Shown here in pieces: positions 17,774-25,079 of a stretch of 64,000 nt of DNA. Position numbers and translations under genes: made by a program. A model generated the notes under the pieces. The model did no database searches. It was not told the DNA's origin and saw only the letters and a program-made list of their open reading frames with translations. The stretch is taken from positions 1-64,000 of the forward strand of contig JBDTDV010000008.1 of the NCBI GenBank assembly GCA_039922875.1, in the 5' to 3' direction. How positions within the stretch are numbered: position 1 is the first letter of the stretch; the number at the start of each line of letters is the position of its first letter. The DNA is from JBDTDV01 sp039922875 (GTDB taxonomy: Bacteria > Actinomycetota > Actinomycetes > Actinomycetales > Microbacteriaceae).

Positions 17774-18250
17774 GTGGCTGTCAAAATCCGTTTGAAGCGT
17801 CTGGGCAAGATCCGCGCGCCGTACTACCGCATCGTCGTAGCCGACGCGCACACCAAGCGCGACGGCCGCGTGATCGAGGAAATCGGCAAGTACCACCCGA
17901 CCGAGGAGCCGTCGCTGATCGAGGTGGATTCGGCACGGGCGCTGTACTGGCTGGGCGTGGGTGCGCAGCCCAGCCCGCAGGTGGAGGCGCTGCTCAAGCT
18001 CACCGGCGACTGGGGAACGTTCAAGGGTGAGAAGAACCCGCAGAACACGGTGAAGGTCAAAGAGGCGGCACCCGCATTCGTCGCCGACGAAAAGAAGAAG
18101 CCGGTGTTGAAGCCGAAGGCGGAGGCGCCGAAAGCCGAGGCGCACAAGGCCGATAAGAGCAAGGCCGATAGTGACAACGCCGACCAGGCTTCAGAGCCGG
18201 TGTCGGAGGCTGCACCTGGCCAGGCCGCCGCGTCAACTGAGAAGGCCTAG
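17774..18250 (+). CDS. rpsP: 30S ribosomal protein S16
   Basis: 158 residues; the first 85 are a standard S16 core (VAVKIRLKRLGKIRAPYYRI). A long Lys/Ala/Glu-rich tail follows, as is usual in Actinobacteria; it holds four degenerate five-residue units (KAEAP, KAEAH, KADKS, KADSD). The GTG start has AGGAGA 5 bases upstream. It begins the rpsP-khpA-rimM-trmD operon. Confidence 0.96.
   Translation: MAVKIRLKRLGKIRAPYYRIVVADAHTKRDGRVIEEIGKYHPTEEPSLIEVDSARALYWLGVGAQPSPQVEALLKLTGDWGTFKGEKNPQNTVKVKEAAPAFVADEKKKPVLKPKAEAPKAEAHKADKSKADSDNADQASEPVSEAAPGQAAASTEKA
18116..18175 (+). repeat. Four degenerate 15-bp units in the rpsP tail
   Basis: Four consecutive 15-bp units encode KAEAP, KAEAH, KADKS and KADSD in the C-terminal extension of S16. 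They look like an in-frame tandem expansion that has since diverged. Confidence 0.7.
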
Positions 18251-18252
18251 CC

Positions 18253-18489
18253 TTGCTCGCACCTGCGCTGCAACACCTGGTCAAAGGGATCGTCGACCAT
18301 CCGGACGACGTGCATGTCGTGGCGAAGAGTTCGCCGCGTGGTGAGGTCATCGAGGTTCGAGTGAACCCCGATGACCTGGGCCGGGTGATCGGCCGCGCCG
18401 GTCGTACGGCCAAGGCGTTGCGCGCTTTGGTCACGGCGCTTGCCGATGGGCGTCGTGTGCGCGTCGACGTCGTAGACACCGACTACTAA
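18253..18489 (+). CDS. khpA: KH-domain RNA-binding protein KhpA
   Basis: 78 residues with a single KH domain; the GxxG loop is in DDLGRVIGRAGRTAKALRAL. In other bacteria KhpA pairs with KhpB/Jag and binds many RNAs. The gene starts with TTG 2 bases after rpsP, which is common for this gene in Actinobacteria, and it precedes rimM. Confidence 0.92.
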   Translation: MLAPALQHLVKGIVDHPDDVHVVAKSSPRGEVIEVRVNPDDLGRVIGRAGRTAKALRALVTALADGRRVRVDVVDTDY

Positions 18490-18505
18490 GGTTTCCGATA
18501 GCCAG

Positions 18506-19183
18506 GTGAAGCACACCACGACTCCTTCCGACGGCCAAAGCGCCAAGAAGCCCGGCCGGACCGGGCAGGCACCCCATGAGCAATTGCGCGTCGGGCGCCT
18601 GACCAAGGCCCATGGCCTGAAGGGCGGCATCAAGGTCGAGTTGTACACGGATGCCCCCGAACAGCGCTTCGTACCCGGTGCTGTGTTCACCCTTCAGGTG
18701 CCGACGAGTTCGCCGTGGCACGGCAAGACGCTCGAGCTTTCCGAGTTGCGCTGGTACAACACTCAGGCGGTCGCATTCTTCAAGGATGTTCCGGATCGCA
18801 GCGCCGCCGAGGTGCTGATCAAGGCGATCTTGTGGGTGGATCAGGATGCCGGTCAGCTTCCGGCTGAGGAGGACGCCTGGTACGACCATCAGTTGGTCGG
18901 CCTCGCCGTCCTTCGAGACGGACTCAAGGTGGGCGTGGTCAGTCGCGTGGATCATCTCCCCGCTCAGGATCTGCTTGCCGTGAAGACCGCCGAAGGTGAA
19001 GTCCTTGTGCCGTTCGTGAAAGCGCTGGTACCCACGGTGGATGTCGCCGCCGGCGCCGTCACGGTCACGCCACCGCCCGGCCTGTTCGAGGAGCTACCTG
19101 ACGAGCCCGGCCCTGCCGACGAGCTTGGCCCTGCCGACGAGCCCGGCCCTGCCGACGAGCCCGGCCCCGCCGAAGCCGAGTAG
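18506..19183 (+). CDS. rimM: 16S rRNA processing protein RimM
   Basis: 225 residues. The RimM N-terminal domain begins at LRVGRLTKAHGLKGGIKVELYTD, preceded by about 28 polar residues. The PRC-barrel domain contains DAWYDHQLVGLAVL and ends at VPFVKALVPTVDV. RimM binds S19 and assists 30S head maturation. The C-terminus carries four tandem six-residue units of DEPGPA type that are not part of the fold. The GTG start is 16 bases after khpA. Confidence 0.95.
   Translation: MKHTTTPSDGQSAKKPGRTGQAPHEQLRVGRLTKAHGLKGGIKVELYTDAPEQRFVPGAVFTLQVPTSSPWHGKTLELSELRWYNTQAVAFFKDVPDRSAAEVLIKAILWVDQDAGQLPAEEDAWYDHQLVGLAVLRDGLKVGVVSRVDHLPAQDLLAVKTAEGEVLVPFVKALVPTVDVAAGAVTVTPPPGLFEELPDEPGPADELGPADEPGPADEPGPAEAE
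19100..19171 (+). repeat. Four 18-bp tandem repeats at the 3' end of rimM
   Basis: The unit GACGAGCCCGGCCCTGCC occurs four times with few changes and encodes DEPGPA, DELGPA, DEPGPA and DEPGPA. The stop codon follows 9 bases later. Near identity between copies suggests recent expansion. Confidence 0.95.
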
Positions 19184-19190
19184 TCGACGT

Positions 19191-19925
19191 ATGCGCATTG
19201 ACATCATCACGATCTTCACCGAATTCTTCGACGTGCTCGATATCTCACTGCTTGGCCGTGCTCGCGAGTCCGGTCTGATTGAGCTGGCCGTGCATGACTT
19301 GCGCGACTTCACGCACGATCGGCATCGCACCGTTGACGACACTCCCTACGGCGGGGGAGCCGGAATGGTGATGCGGCCGGAGCCGTGGGGAGAAGCCATT
19401 GACGCCGTACTCGGCCAGCGGTCGAGTTCAGTGGCCGAGGGTGTTCCGGTCGTGATCTTTCCCTCGCCAGCCGGCGAGGTCTTCGATCAGCCGGCCGCTC
19501 GGGAACTGTCCGCACAGCAGCATCTGGTGTTCTGCTGCGGGCGGTACGAGGGCATCGATCAGCGGGTGGTGGAGTATGCGGCATCCCGCGCCGTTGTGCG
19601 CGAACTCAGCTTGGGCGACTATGTGCTCAACGGCGGCGAGGTCGCCGCGCTGGCGATGATCGAGGCGCTCGGTCGGCTGATCCCCGGAGTCGTCGGCAAC
19701 CCGGCGAGCCTGATCGAAGAGAGCCACTCCGACGGGCTTCTGGAGTATCCCAGCTACACCAAACCTGCCTCCTGGCGCGGATTGGAGGTCCCCGCCGTTT
19801 TGCTCAGCGGCGACCATGGTGCGGTTGCCGCCTGGCGCCGCAGCCAGCAGTGGGAACGCACCGCCGCGGTGCGCCCGGACCTGATCCGCGGTCAAGCCGA
19901 CGGTGGGCGAACCGACCACGATTAG
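19191..19925 (+). CDS. trmD: tRNA (guanine-N1-)-methyltransferase
   Basis: Methylates G37 of tRNAs using S-adenosylmethionine. The 244-residue protein begins MRIDIITIFTEFF and shows the SPOUT/TrmD motifs DDTPYGGGAGMVM, FCCGRYEGIDQRV and ELSLGDYVLNGGEVAA. The ATG chosen lies 7 bases after rimM. The frame is open upstream across the rimM repeats, but that part is Pro/Ser-rich shadow sequence. Confidence 0.97.
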   Translation: MRIDIITIFTEFFDVLDISLLGRARESGLIELAVHDLRDFTHDRHRTVDDTPYGGGAGMVMRPEPWGEAIDAVLGQRSSSVAEGVPVVIFPSPAGEVFDQPAARELSAQQHLVFCCGRYEGIDQRVVEYAASRAVVRELSLGDYVLNGGEVAALAMIEALGRLIPGVVGNPASLIEESHSDGLLEYPSYTKPASWRGLEVPAVLLSGDHGAVAAWRRSQQWERTAAVRPDLIRGQADGGRTDHD

Positions 19926-19964
19926 CCGGCAGCGAAATCCACCGTATTTTCAGGTGTGGATGCC

Positions 19965-19970
19965 TAAGCT
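19965..19970 (+). promoter_or_regulatory. -10 box for the 19977 membrane protein gene
   Basis: TAAGCT ends 6 bases before the GTG start and there is no ribosome site. This is the leaderless pattern seen elsewhere in the window. Confidence 0.45.
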
Positions 19971-19976
19971 GACTTT

Positions 19977-20483
19977 GTGATCATCCGGCGCGCGTTCTAC
20001 TACTGGCAGTTCATTGCCGCAGTGGTTCTACCAGTCTGGCTTCTGGTCGGCTGGGGAATTTCCGGTGGCAACGGATTCCAGTTCCTCGCGCTGGTGATCG
20101 GATGCCCCATCCTCGCGATCGTCATGCTCGCCTTGGCCGGCCTTGTCGTTGCGCGCCGGAACGTGCGCGCGGAGCGTGCCGTGTCCTGGTTCGACGTCGG
20201 CGCGCTGGCCGTGTGGCACGTGGTCATCATCGCAGCTGGAACCTTCGGGCCGTCGACCTCGGCGTTCGCGGTCCTGGCCGTGTTGATCGCCGTCGGCCTG
20301 TTCTGGCTCGCCCTGTGGGAATTGCTCACCGATACTCGTCGACGCTTGACACGGGTGATGGACGCGTTCCAAGTTCAGGCCGCCGCCGGGTCGGCACGGC
20401 AACCCGCGGCGTCTGCACCACCGGCGCGGGATGCGTTCGATCCCAACCGACCCCAGAACGGGCAGACCATCCGGCTGGACTGA
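19977..20483 (+). CDS. Four-helix membrane protein of unknown function
   Basis: 168 residues with four hydrophobic helices at about 8-26, 36-58, 72-90 and 95-115, then a polar Ala/Pro/Arg-rich tail of about 45 residues. No known motif is visible. A small membrane protein between trmD and rplS appears to recur in related Actinobacteria, which is a recollection rather than something shown here. The GTG start is supported by the upstream TAAGCT box. Confidence 0.7.
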   Translation: MIIRRAFYYWQFIAAVVLPVWLLVGWGISGGNGFQFLALVIGCPILAIVMLALAGLVVARRNVRAERAVSWFDVGALAVWHVVIIAAGTFGPSTSAFAVLAVLIAVGLFWLALWELLTDTRRRLTRVMDAFQVQAAAGSARQPAASAPPARDAFDPNRPQNGQTIRLD

Positions 20484-20592
20484 GTCGCGAACGGGAAGGC
20501 CAGCCTTTGCGCCGGCCCGAGGGTTCATGGCAGAATAGTGGATTGTGCCGCGACCCGACTCTGCCACAGGGGAGTCACGCGTTTCGCGCCGG

Positions 20593-20598
20593 TACAAT
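20593..20598 (+). promoter_or_regulatory. Possible rplS promoter -10
   Basis: TACAAT is a good sigma-70-type -10 hexamer 57 bases before rplS, within the 172-base gap after the membrane protein gene. No clear -35 is seen. The implied 5' leader is about 50 bases. A GACTC/GAGTC inverted pair lies just upstream. Nothing else in this gap looks coding. Confidence 0.4.
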
Positions 20599-20655
20599 CG
20601 AATCCCCTTCATCCAGTCGTAGTCGACCTGTGGCGGTTACAGAGAGCGAATCACA

Positions 20656-21006
20656 ATGAACCACATTCTCGACCAGGTGGATGCCGTCTCCTTGAGATCA
20701 GACATCCCGGCGTTCCGTGCCGGTGACACCGTCAAGGTGCACGTGAACATCGTCGAGGGCAGCCGCTCTCGTATTCAGGTCTTTCAGGGCGTCGTCATCG
20801 GCCGAAGCGGTGAGGGTGTCCGCGAGACGTTCACCGTGCGCAAGGTGAGCTTCCAGGTCGGCGTCGAGCGCACCTTCCCGGTGCACTCGCCGGTGATCGA
20901 TCACATCGAGTTGATCACCCGGGGTGACGTGCGCCGCGCCAAGCTTTATTACCTGCGCAACCTGCGTGGTAAGAAGGCCAAAATCAAGGAAAAGCGCGCG
21001 TCCTAA
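20656..21006 (+). CDS. rplS: 50S ribosomal protein L19
   Basis: 116 residues with the L19 hallmarks FRAGDTVKVHV, EGSRSRIQVFQGVVIGR and RAKLYYLRNLRGKKAKIKEK. The protein lies at the 30S-50S interface. The start has a purine-rich GAGAG upstream. A strong hairpin follows the gene before lepB. Confidence 0.97.
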   Translation: MNHILDQVDAVSLRSDIPAFRAGDTVKVHVNIVEGSRSRIQVFQGVVIGRSGEGVRETFTVRKVSFQVGVERTFPVHSPVIDHIELITRGDVRRAKLYYLRNLRGKKAKIKEKRAS

Positions 21007-21048
21007 CCCGTCGAATTCCGCCGCCGACAGTCCGGTTGGCAAAGCTGC

Positions 21049-21082
21049 GAGCTCCCCTCCATTTAGAATGGTGCGGGAGCTC
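21049..21082 (+). terminator. Long hairpin between rplS and lepB
   Basis: GAGCTCCC pairs perfectly with GGGAGCTC, and inside it CCATT pairs with AATGG around a TAG loop, giving 13 base pairs with one small internal loop. No U-run follows, so it may be an incomplete terminator or an attenuator. It ends 10 bases before the lepB ATG. Confidence 0.6.
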
Positions 21083-21092
21083 AGGCGGTTAA

Positions 21093-21842
21093 ATGACAGA
21101 CGAACAGACGATGCCGACGCGGCCGGATCCGGTGCGCCGCGACAGTCGCGGCCGACGGCGTGGGATCAAATATTTCCTCCGAGACATCCTCATTATTTTC
21201 GTTATCGCGGTCCTGGTTTCGTTTCTGGTCAAGACCTTCCTGATCCGCTCGTTCTACATTCCGTCCGGTTCGATGGAGCAGACCCTGCAGATCAACGACC
21301 GGATCATCGTCAACGAGCTGGAACCGAAGCTGATGCCCATTCAGCACGGCGACGTCGTGGTCTTCCGGGATCCGGGCGGCTGGCTGCAACCGCAGCCCCA
21401 CCTGAATCAGAACCCGGTGGCGGCCGGAGTTGACTGGGCGCTGTCTATCGTCGGCCTGTCTGCACCAGACAGTGACGACCACCTGATCAAACGTGTAATC
21501 GGACTCCCCGGTGACCATGTCACCTGCTGCAACGCGCTCGGTCAGATGAGTGTGAACGGGATTCCCCTGAAGGAGCCGTACGTCGCCCTGCCGCCCGGGG
21601 TGGCCAAGGTCTCCAACGACCCGTTCGATGTCACGGTGCCAAAGGGCTCGCTGTGGGTGATGGGCGATAACCGGTACAACTCGGCCGACTCGCGCTACAA
21701 CCGCACCAAACCAGGTAAGGGGTTCGTCCCGATCGACAACGTCGTCGGCCGCGCCCTGGTGATCACCTGGCCGATCGCCCGATGGAGCTGGTTGGACAAC
21801 TATTCTTCGGCGTTCCGGGGCGTCGAACGGGCCGGTGAGTGA
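21093..21842 (+). CDS. lepB: Signal peptidase I
   Basis: 249 residues. A cytosolic N-terminus is followed by one membrane anchor (IIFVIAVLVSFLVKTF). The catalytic Ser is in IPSGSMEQTL, and the general-base Lys is in DDHLIKRVIGLPGDHV. The family boxes GDVVVFRDPGGW and VPKGSLWVMGDNRYNSADSR follow. It removes signal peptides from exported proteins at the outer membrane face. Its stop codon overlaps the rnhB start by one base. Confidence 0.96.
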   Translation: MTDEQTMPTRPDPVRRDSRGRRRGIKYFLRDILIIFVIAVLVSFLVKTFLIRSFYIPSGSMEQTLQINDRIIVNELEPKLMPIQHGDVVVFRDPGGWLQPQPHLNQNPVAAGVDWALSIVGLSAPDSDDHLIKRVIGLPGDHVTCCNALGQMSVNGIPLKEPYVALPPGVAKVSNDPFDVTVPKGSLWVMGDNRYNSADSRYNRTKPGKGFVPIDNVVGRALVITWPIARWSWLDNYSSAFRGVERAGE

Positions 21843-22561
21843 TGCCAGTCGATCCTACGATGCGGCTTGAGCGCTCGCTGTACTCTGGCGGCGTTCGCTA
21901 CGTGATCGGTTGTGATGAAGTAGGCCGCGGTGCCCTGGCCGGACCCGTCGCGGTCGGGATGACCGTCGTCGATGCCAGGGTCGGGGTGTTTCCGACGGGT
22001 CTGCGGGACTCGAAGTTGCTCAGCGAGTCGCGTCGGGAGCAACTCGCGCCGCGGTGTGCGGCGTGGGTGCTGCACTGGGCCGTCGGTATGTCCTCGGCTG
22101 CCGAGGTGGACGCCCTTGGTCTTACCGCGTGTCTCGGACTCGCCGGCGGGCGTGCACTGGCCCAATTGCGCCAGCAGGGGGCCCCGGTTGAGGCGAGCAC
22201 TGTGCTGCTGGACGGGTCATTCGACTGGCTGAGCCCCGCGGTCCCCACCGCGCCGAAAGTGTTGACCCGAGTGAAGGCCGATCGGGATTGCGGGTCCGTG
22301 GCCGCGGCATCCGTGATCGCGAAGGTCTACCGAGACCGCTTGATGATCTCCCGCGACGCGGCAACCCCTGGCTACGGCTGGGCCGCCAACAAGGGATATG
22401 CGACCGCCGGACATTTCGCGGCCATCGCCGCCAGGGGAGCAACGGATTTTCACCGCCGTACCTGGCTGAAGACCTTGTCCGGGCCCGAGCGGGGTTCGCT
22501 GTGCGAGCCGATCCTGGTCCCGGTACCGGCCGGTGTGGTCGGCCTAACCGGAATAGACTGA
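21842..22561 (+). CDS. rnhB: Ribonuclease HII
   Basis: 239 residues. The type 2 RNase H motif is CDEVGRGALAGPVAVG with the Asp-Glu pair. A second acidic site is in LLDGSFDW and a third in VKADRDCGSVAAASVIAKVYRD. It removes RNA from RNA-DNA hybrids and single ribonucleotides from DNA. I use the ATG inside the lepB stop (TGATG); a GTG one codon earlier would also work. Confidence 0.95.
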   Translation: MPVDPTMRLERSLYSGGVRYVIGCDEVGRGALAGPVAVGMTVVDARVGVFPTGLRDSKLLSESRREQLAPRCAAWVLHWAVGMSSAAEVDALGLTACLGLAGGRALAQLRQQGAPVEASTVLLDGSFDWLSPAVPTAPKVLTRVKADRDCGSVAAASVIAKVYRDRLMISRDAATPGYGWAANKGYATAGHFAAIAARGATDFHRRTWLKTLSGPERGSLCEPILVPVPAGVVGLTGID

Positions 22562-22568
22562 AGTCACG

Positions 22569-22892
22569 ATGGATGAAGACGAGTTCGATGACTACGACCG
22601 TGAGGTCGAGTTGGCTCTGTACCGTGAATACCGGGACGTGGTCTCGCAGTTCAAGTACGTCATCGAGACGGAGCGACGGTTCTACCTGGCGAATGAGGTC
22701 GACTTTGTCAGACGTGACACCGAGCACGACTTCTACTTCGAGTTGACGATGAAGGACGTCTGGGTCTGGGACGTTTACCGCTCCGACCGGTTCGTGAAAT
22801 CGGTCAGGGTGCTGACTTTCAAAGACGTCAACATCGAAGAGCTGTCCTCCAAAGACTTCGAATTGCCCAAAGAGCTCGCGCTCGACGAGTAG
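22569..22892 (+). CDS. DUF2469 family protein
   Basis: 107 residues, very acidic, with MDEDEFDDYDREVELALYRE and many Tyr/Phe residues. DUF2469 is a small family found almost only in Actinobacteria, next to rnhB and yraN. Its function is unknown. TAGACT ends 9 bases before the ATG and could serve as a -10. The 7-base gap to rnhB suggests readthrough as well. Confidence 0.92.
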   Translation: MDEDEFDDYDREVELALYREYRDVVSQFKYVIETERRFYLANEVDFVRRDTEHDFYFELTMKDVWVWDVYRSDRFVKSVRVLTFKDVNIEELSSKDFELPKELALDE

Positions 22893-22910
22893 TCCGTGAG
22901 CAGGGCGCAT

Positions 22911-22941
22911 TTGTCAGGCCCTGCCGGCACTCGAGTATATT
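22911..22941 (+). promoter_or_regulatory. Sigma-70-like promoter of the serine hydrolase gene
   Basis: TTGTCA (22911-22916) and TATATT (22936-22941) are separated by 19 bases; shifting the -10 by one base gives 18. The sequence is AT-rich compared with its surroundings and is among the best consensus promoters in the window. Transcription would start about 70 bases before the gene. Confidence 0.5.
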
Positions 22942-23018
22942 AGCTGGCGTTGGCCAATTTTTGGTCCGCGCCCGACCTAGGCACTCTGGGGCCCTAGGCA
23001 TGAGTCAAGCGGACTGTT

Positions 23019-24617
23019 ATGAGCCGACTTACCCGAATCGTTCTCGCCGCGGCGGCGTCGTTGGCAATGGCAGGGGCACTGGTCGGCTGTTCCCAGCCCG
23101 CGCGGAATTCGGATCAGCCCGAGATCACGGCACCGGAGAATCCGGGGGCGTCCGCATTGGTGCTGCCCAAGGGCAGTATCGACCAGGCGGTGAAGGCGCT
23201 GCCCGACCTCGCGAAGCGGGTTATGCAGGAGAGCAAGATTCCGGGGATGGCCGTTGCCGTCGTGCATGACGGCAAGATGGTCTTCGCCCGGGGCTTCGGC
23301 GTGAAAAAGCAAGGCGAGCCAGGAGCCATTGATCCGTATACCGTCTTCCAACTCGCGTCGTTGTCCAAGTCGGTCGGCGCCACCGTCGTGGCTACCCAGG
23401 TCAGTCAATCGGTGCTGAGTTGGGACACACCCGTTGTGCAAGAACTGCCAGAGCTTACTTTGGCCGACCCGTGGGTGACCGCACATGCGACAGTCGGTGA
23501 CTTCTATGCGCACCGGACCGGCCTTCCCCGCGCGGCAGGGGATCTTCTGGAGGACATCGGCTACGACCGGGATTATGTGCTGAGCCATCTCAAGTACGAG
23601 CCGCTCAGTCCGTTCCGTACCAGCTACGCGTAGGCCAACTTTGGGACTACCTGGGGCGGTGAGGCTGCCGCGCACGCCGCGGGGACGGATTGGGCGACTC
23701 TGTCTCAGCAGCAACTCTACGAGTCGCTGGGCATGGACTCGACCAGCTCCCGGTTCAGTGACTACCTGGCCCAGAAGAACCGGGCGATCCCGCACGCGGT
23801 CGTTGACGGTAAGTTCCAGCCGCTGTTCCAGCGCGACCCTGATGTGCAGGCACCGGCTGGTGGCGTCTCGTCGACGGTGGTTGACATGTCGAAGTGGATG
23901 AACATGGTGCTCGCCGACGGCAAGGCCAACGGTACGCAGCTGATCGCGCCGGAGGCCCTGATTCCGGCGATCAGTCCCCAGGTCTTCACCGGGCATTCGA
24001 AGGATGCATCGTCACGGGCAGCGACCTACGGATTCGGCTTCAATGTCGGCACCCAACCCAGTGGTAGCGTCGTGATCAGCCACTCCGGAGCGTTCGCGCT
24101 CGGTGCCGGCACAGCGTTCTCGATGATGCCGAGCGCTGATGTGGGAATTGTCGTGCTGACCAATGGCGCGCCGGTCGGAGCTGTAGAGGCGGTGACCGCC
24201 GAGTTCATGGACGACGTCCAGTTCGGCCACGCCACACGTGATTGGTGGAAGATTTATCACGCAGGTCTGGCGTCGGTAACCGCCCCGGGCGGCGATTTGA
24301 CGGGTGAGACCGCGCCGGCCTCCTCGGCTGCGGCGGCGCCCTTGACGAGTTTCATTGGCGAATATCACAATGACTACTACGGCACGATAACCATTCGAGA
24401 TGACGGCGGCAAACTCGTCGTGGCAATGGGACCAACCGGCGGCTATACCTTCCCGCTGACGCACTGGGATGGCAACGACTTCTCGTTCGTGCCGACCGGG
24501 GAGAACGCGCCGGACGGCTCGCTGTCCTCGGCGAACTTCGCGGTGACCGACGGGATGGCGACGTCCGTAACGATGGGCTTCTTCGACGCGAACAAACTCG
24601 AAACCTGGACTCGCTAA
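23019..24617 (+). pseudogene. Serine hydrolase (beta-lactamase fold) interrupted by in-frame amber at the YxN tyrosine
   Basis: One frame of 533 codons, open apart from a single TAG at codon 205. Before it come a lipoprotein signal (LVGC, Cys24) and the SxxK site SLSK (Ser114-Lys117). After the TAG the frame continues ANFGTTWGG, so the stop takes the place of the Tyr in the expected YAN motif, 91 residues after Ser114 as in class C beta-lactamase-like enzymes. The third motif HSG is at 355-357. A C-terminal beta-rich, DUF3471-like domain follows (FIGEYHNDYYG). Everything except codon 205 looks functional, so this is a very recent nonsense mutation, a sequencing error, or a readthrough gene. 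If translated only to the stop, the product is a 204-residue lipoprotein lacking two of three active-site motifs. Confidence 0.85.
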
Positions 24618-24722
24618 CTGCTTGTCCTGCACCGGGGAGGCTTCGACTGGGATCTGAACAGATCGCCCACTTACGCGTCCGCTCGGTCGCCTTCTGCGCC
24701 ACTGTCGGTGGTGGAGGTACGG

Positions 24723-25079
24723 ATGGCTGCGAAAGACACACTGGGCAGACACGGCGAACGACTTGCCGCTGAGTACCTAGAGCGCCGCGGCTACCGAGTG
24801 ATCGGCCGGAACTGGCGTTGCCGGCAGGGCGAGATCGACCTCATCGCGCTGAAACCGCCTGAAACCGTCTTCGTGGAGGTCAAGACGCGTTCCTCGATCG
24901 CGTTCGGGCACCCGTTCGAGGCGATCACCGTCGCCAAGCTTGCGCGCCTGCGCCGTCTGGCTGGAGCATGGTGCGCGCTGTCCGATGAACCGGTGGGGCG
25001 GATCCGTATCGACGCCATCGCCGTCATCGTGGAATCCGGCCGCGAACCGGAGATCGAACACTTGCAGGGCGTGTTCTGA
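24723..25079 (+). CDS. yraN: YraN/UPF0102 family endonuclease-like protein
   Basis: 118 residues with the UPF0102 pattern GRHGERLAAEYLERRGY, then CRQGEIDLIAL and VFVEVKTRSS, an Asp-Glu-x-Lys arrangement typical of Holliday-junction-resolvase-like nuclease folds. The biological role is not established. The ATG has GGAGG 6 bases upstream. The gene precedes comM with a one-base overlap (TGATG), a conserved pairing. Confidence 0.93.
   Translation: MAAKDTLGRHGERLAAEYLERRGYRVIGRNWRCRQGEIDLIALKPPETVFVEVKTRSSIAFGHPFEAITVAKLARLRRLAGAWCALSDEPVGRIRIDAIAVIVESGREPEIEHLQGVF

Noticed and set aside
23631..23633. Genome-wide recoding of TAG as an amino acid.
   Set aside because: TAG is used as the normal stop in several genes here, for example the DUF58 gene, rnc, rpsP and rimM.
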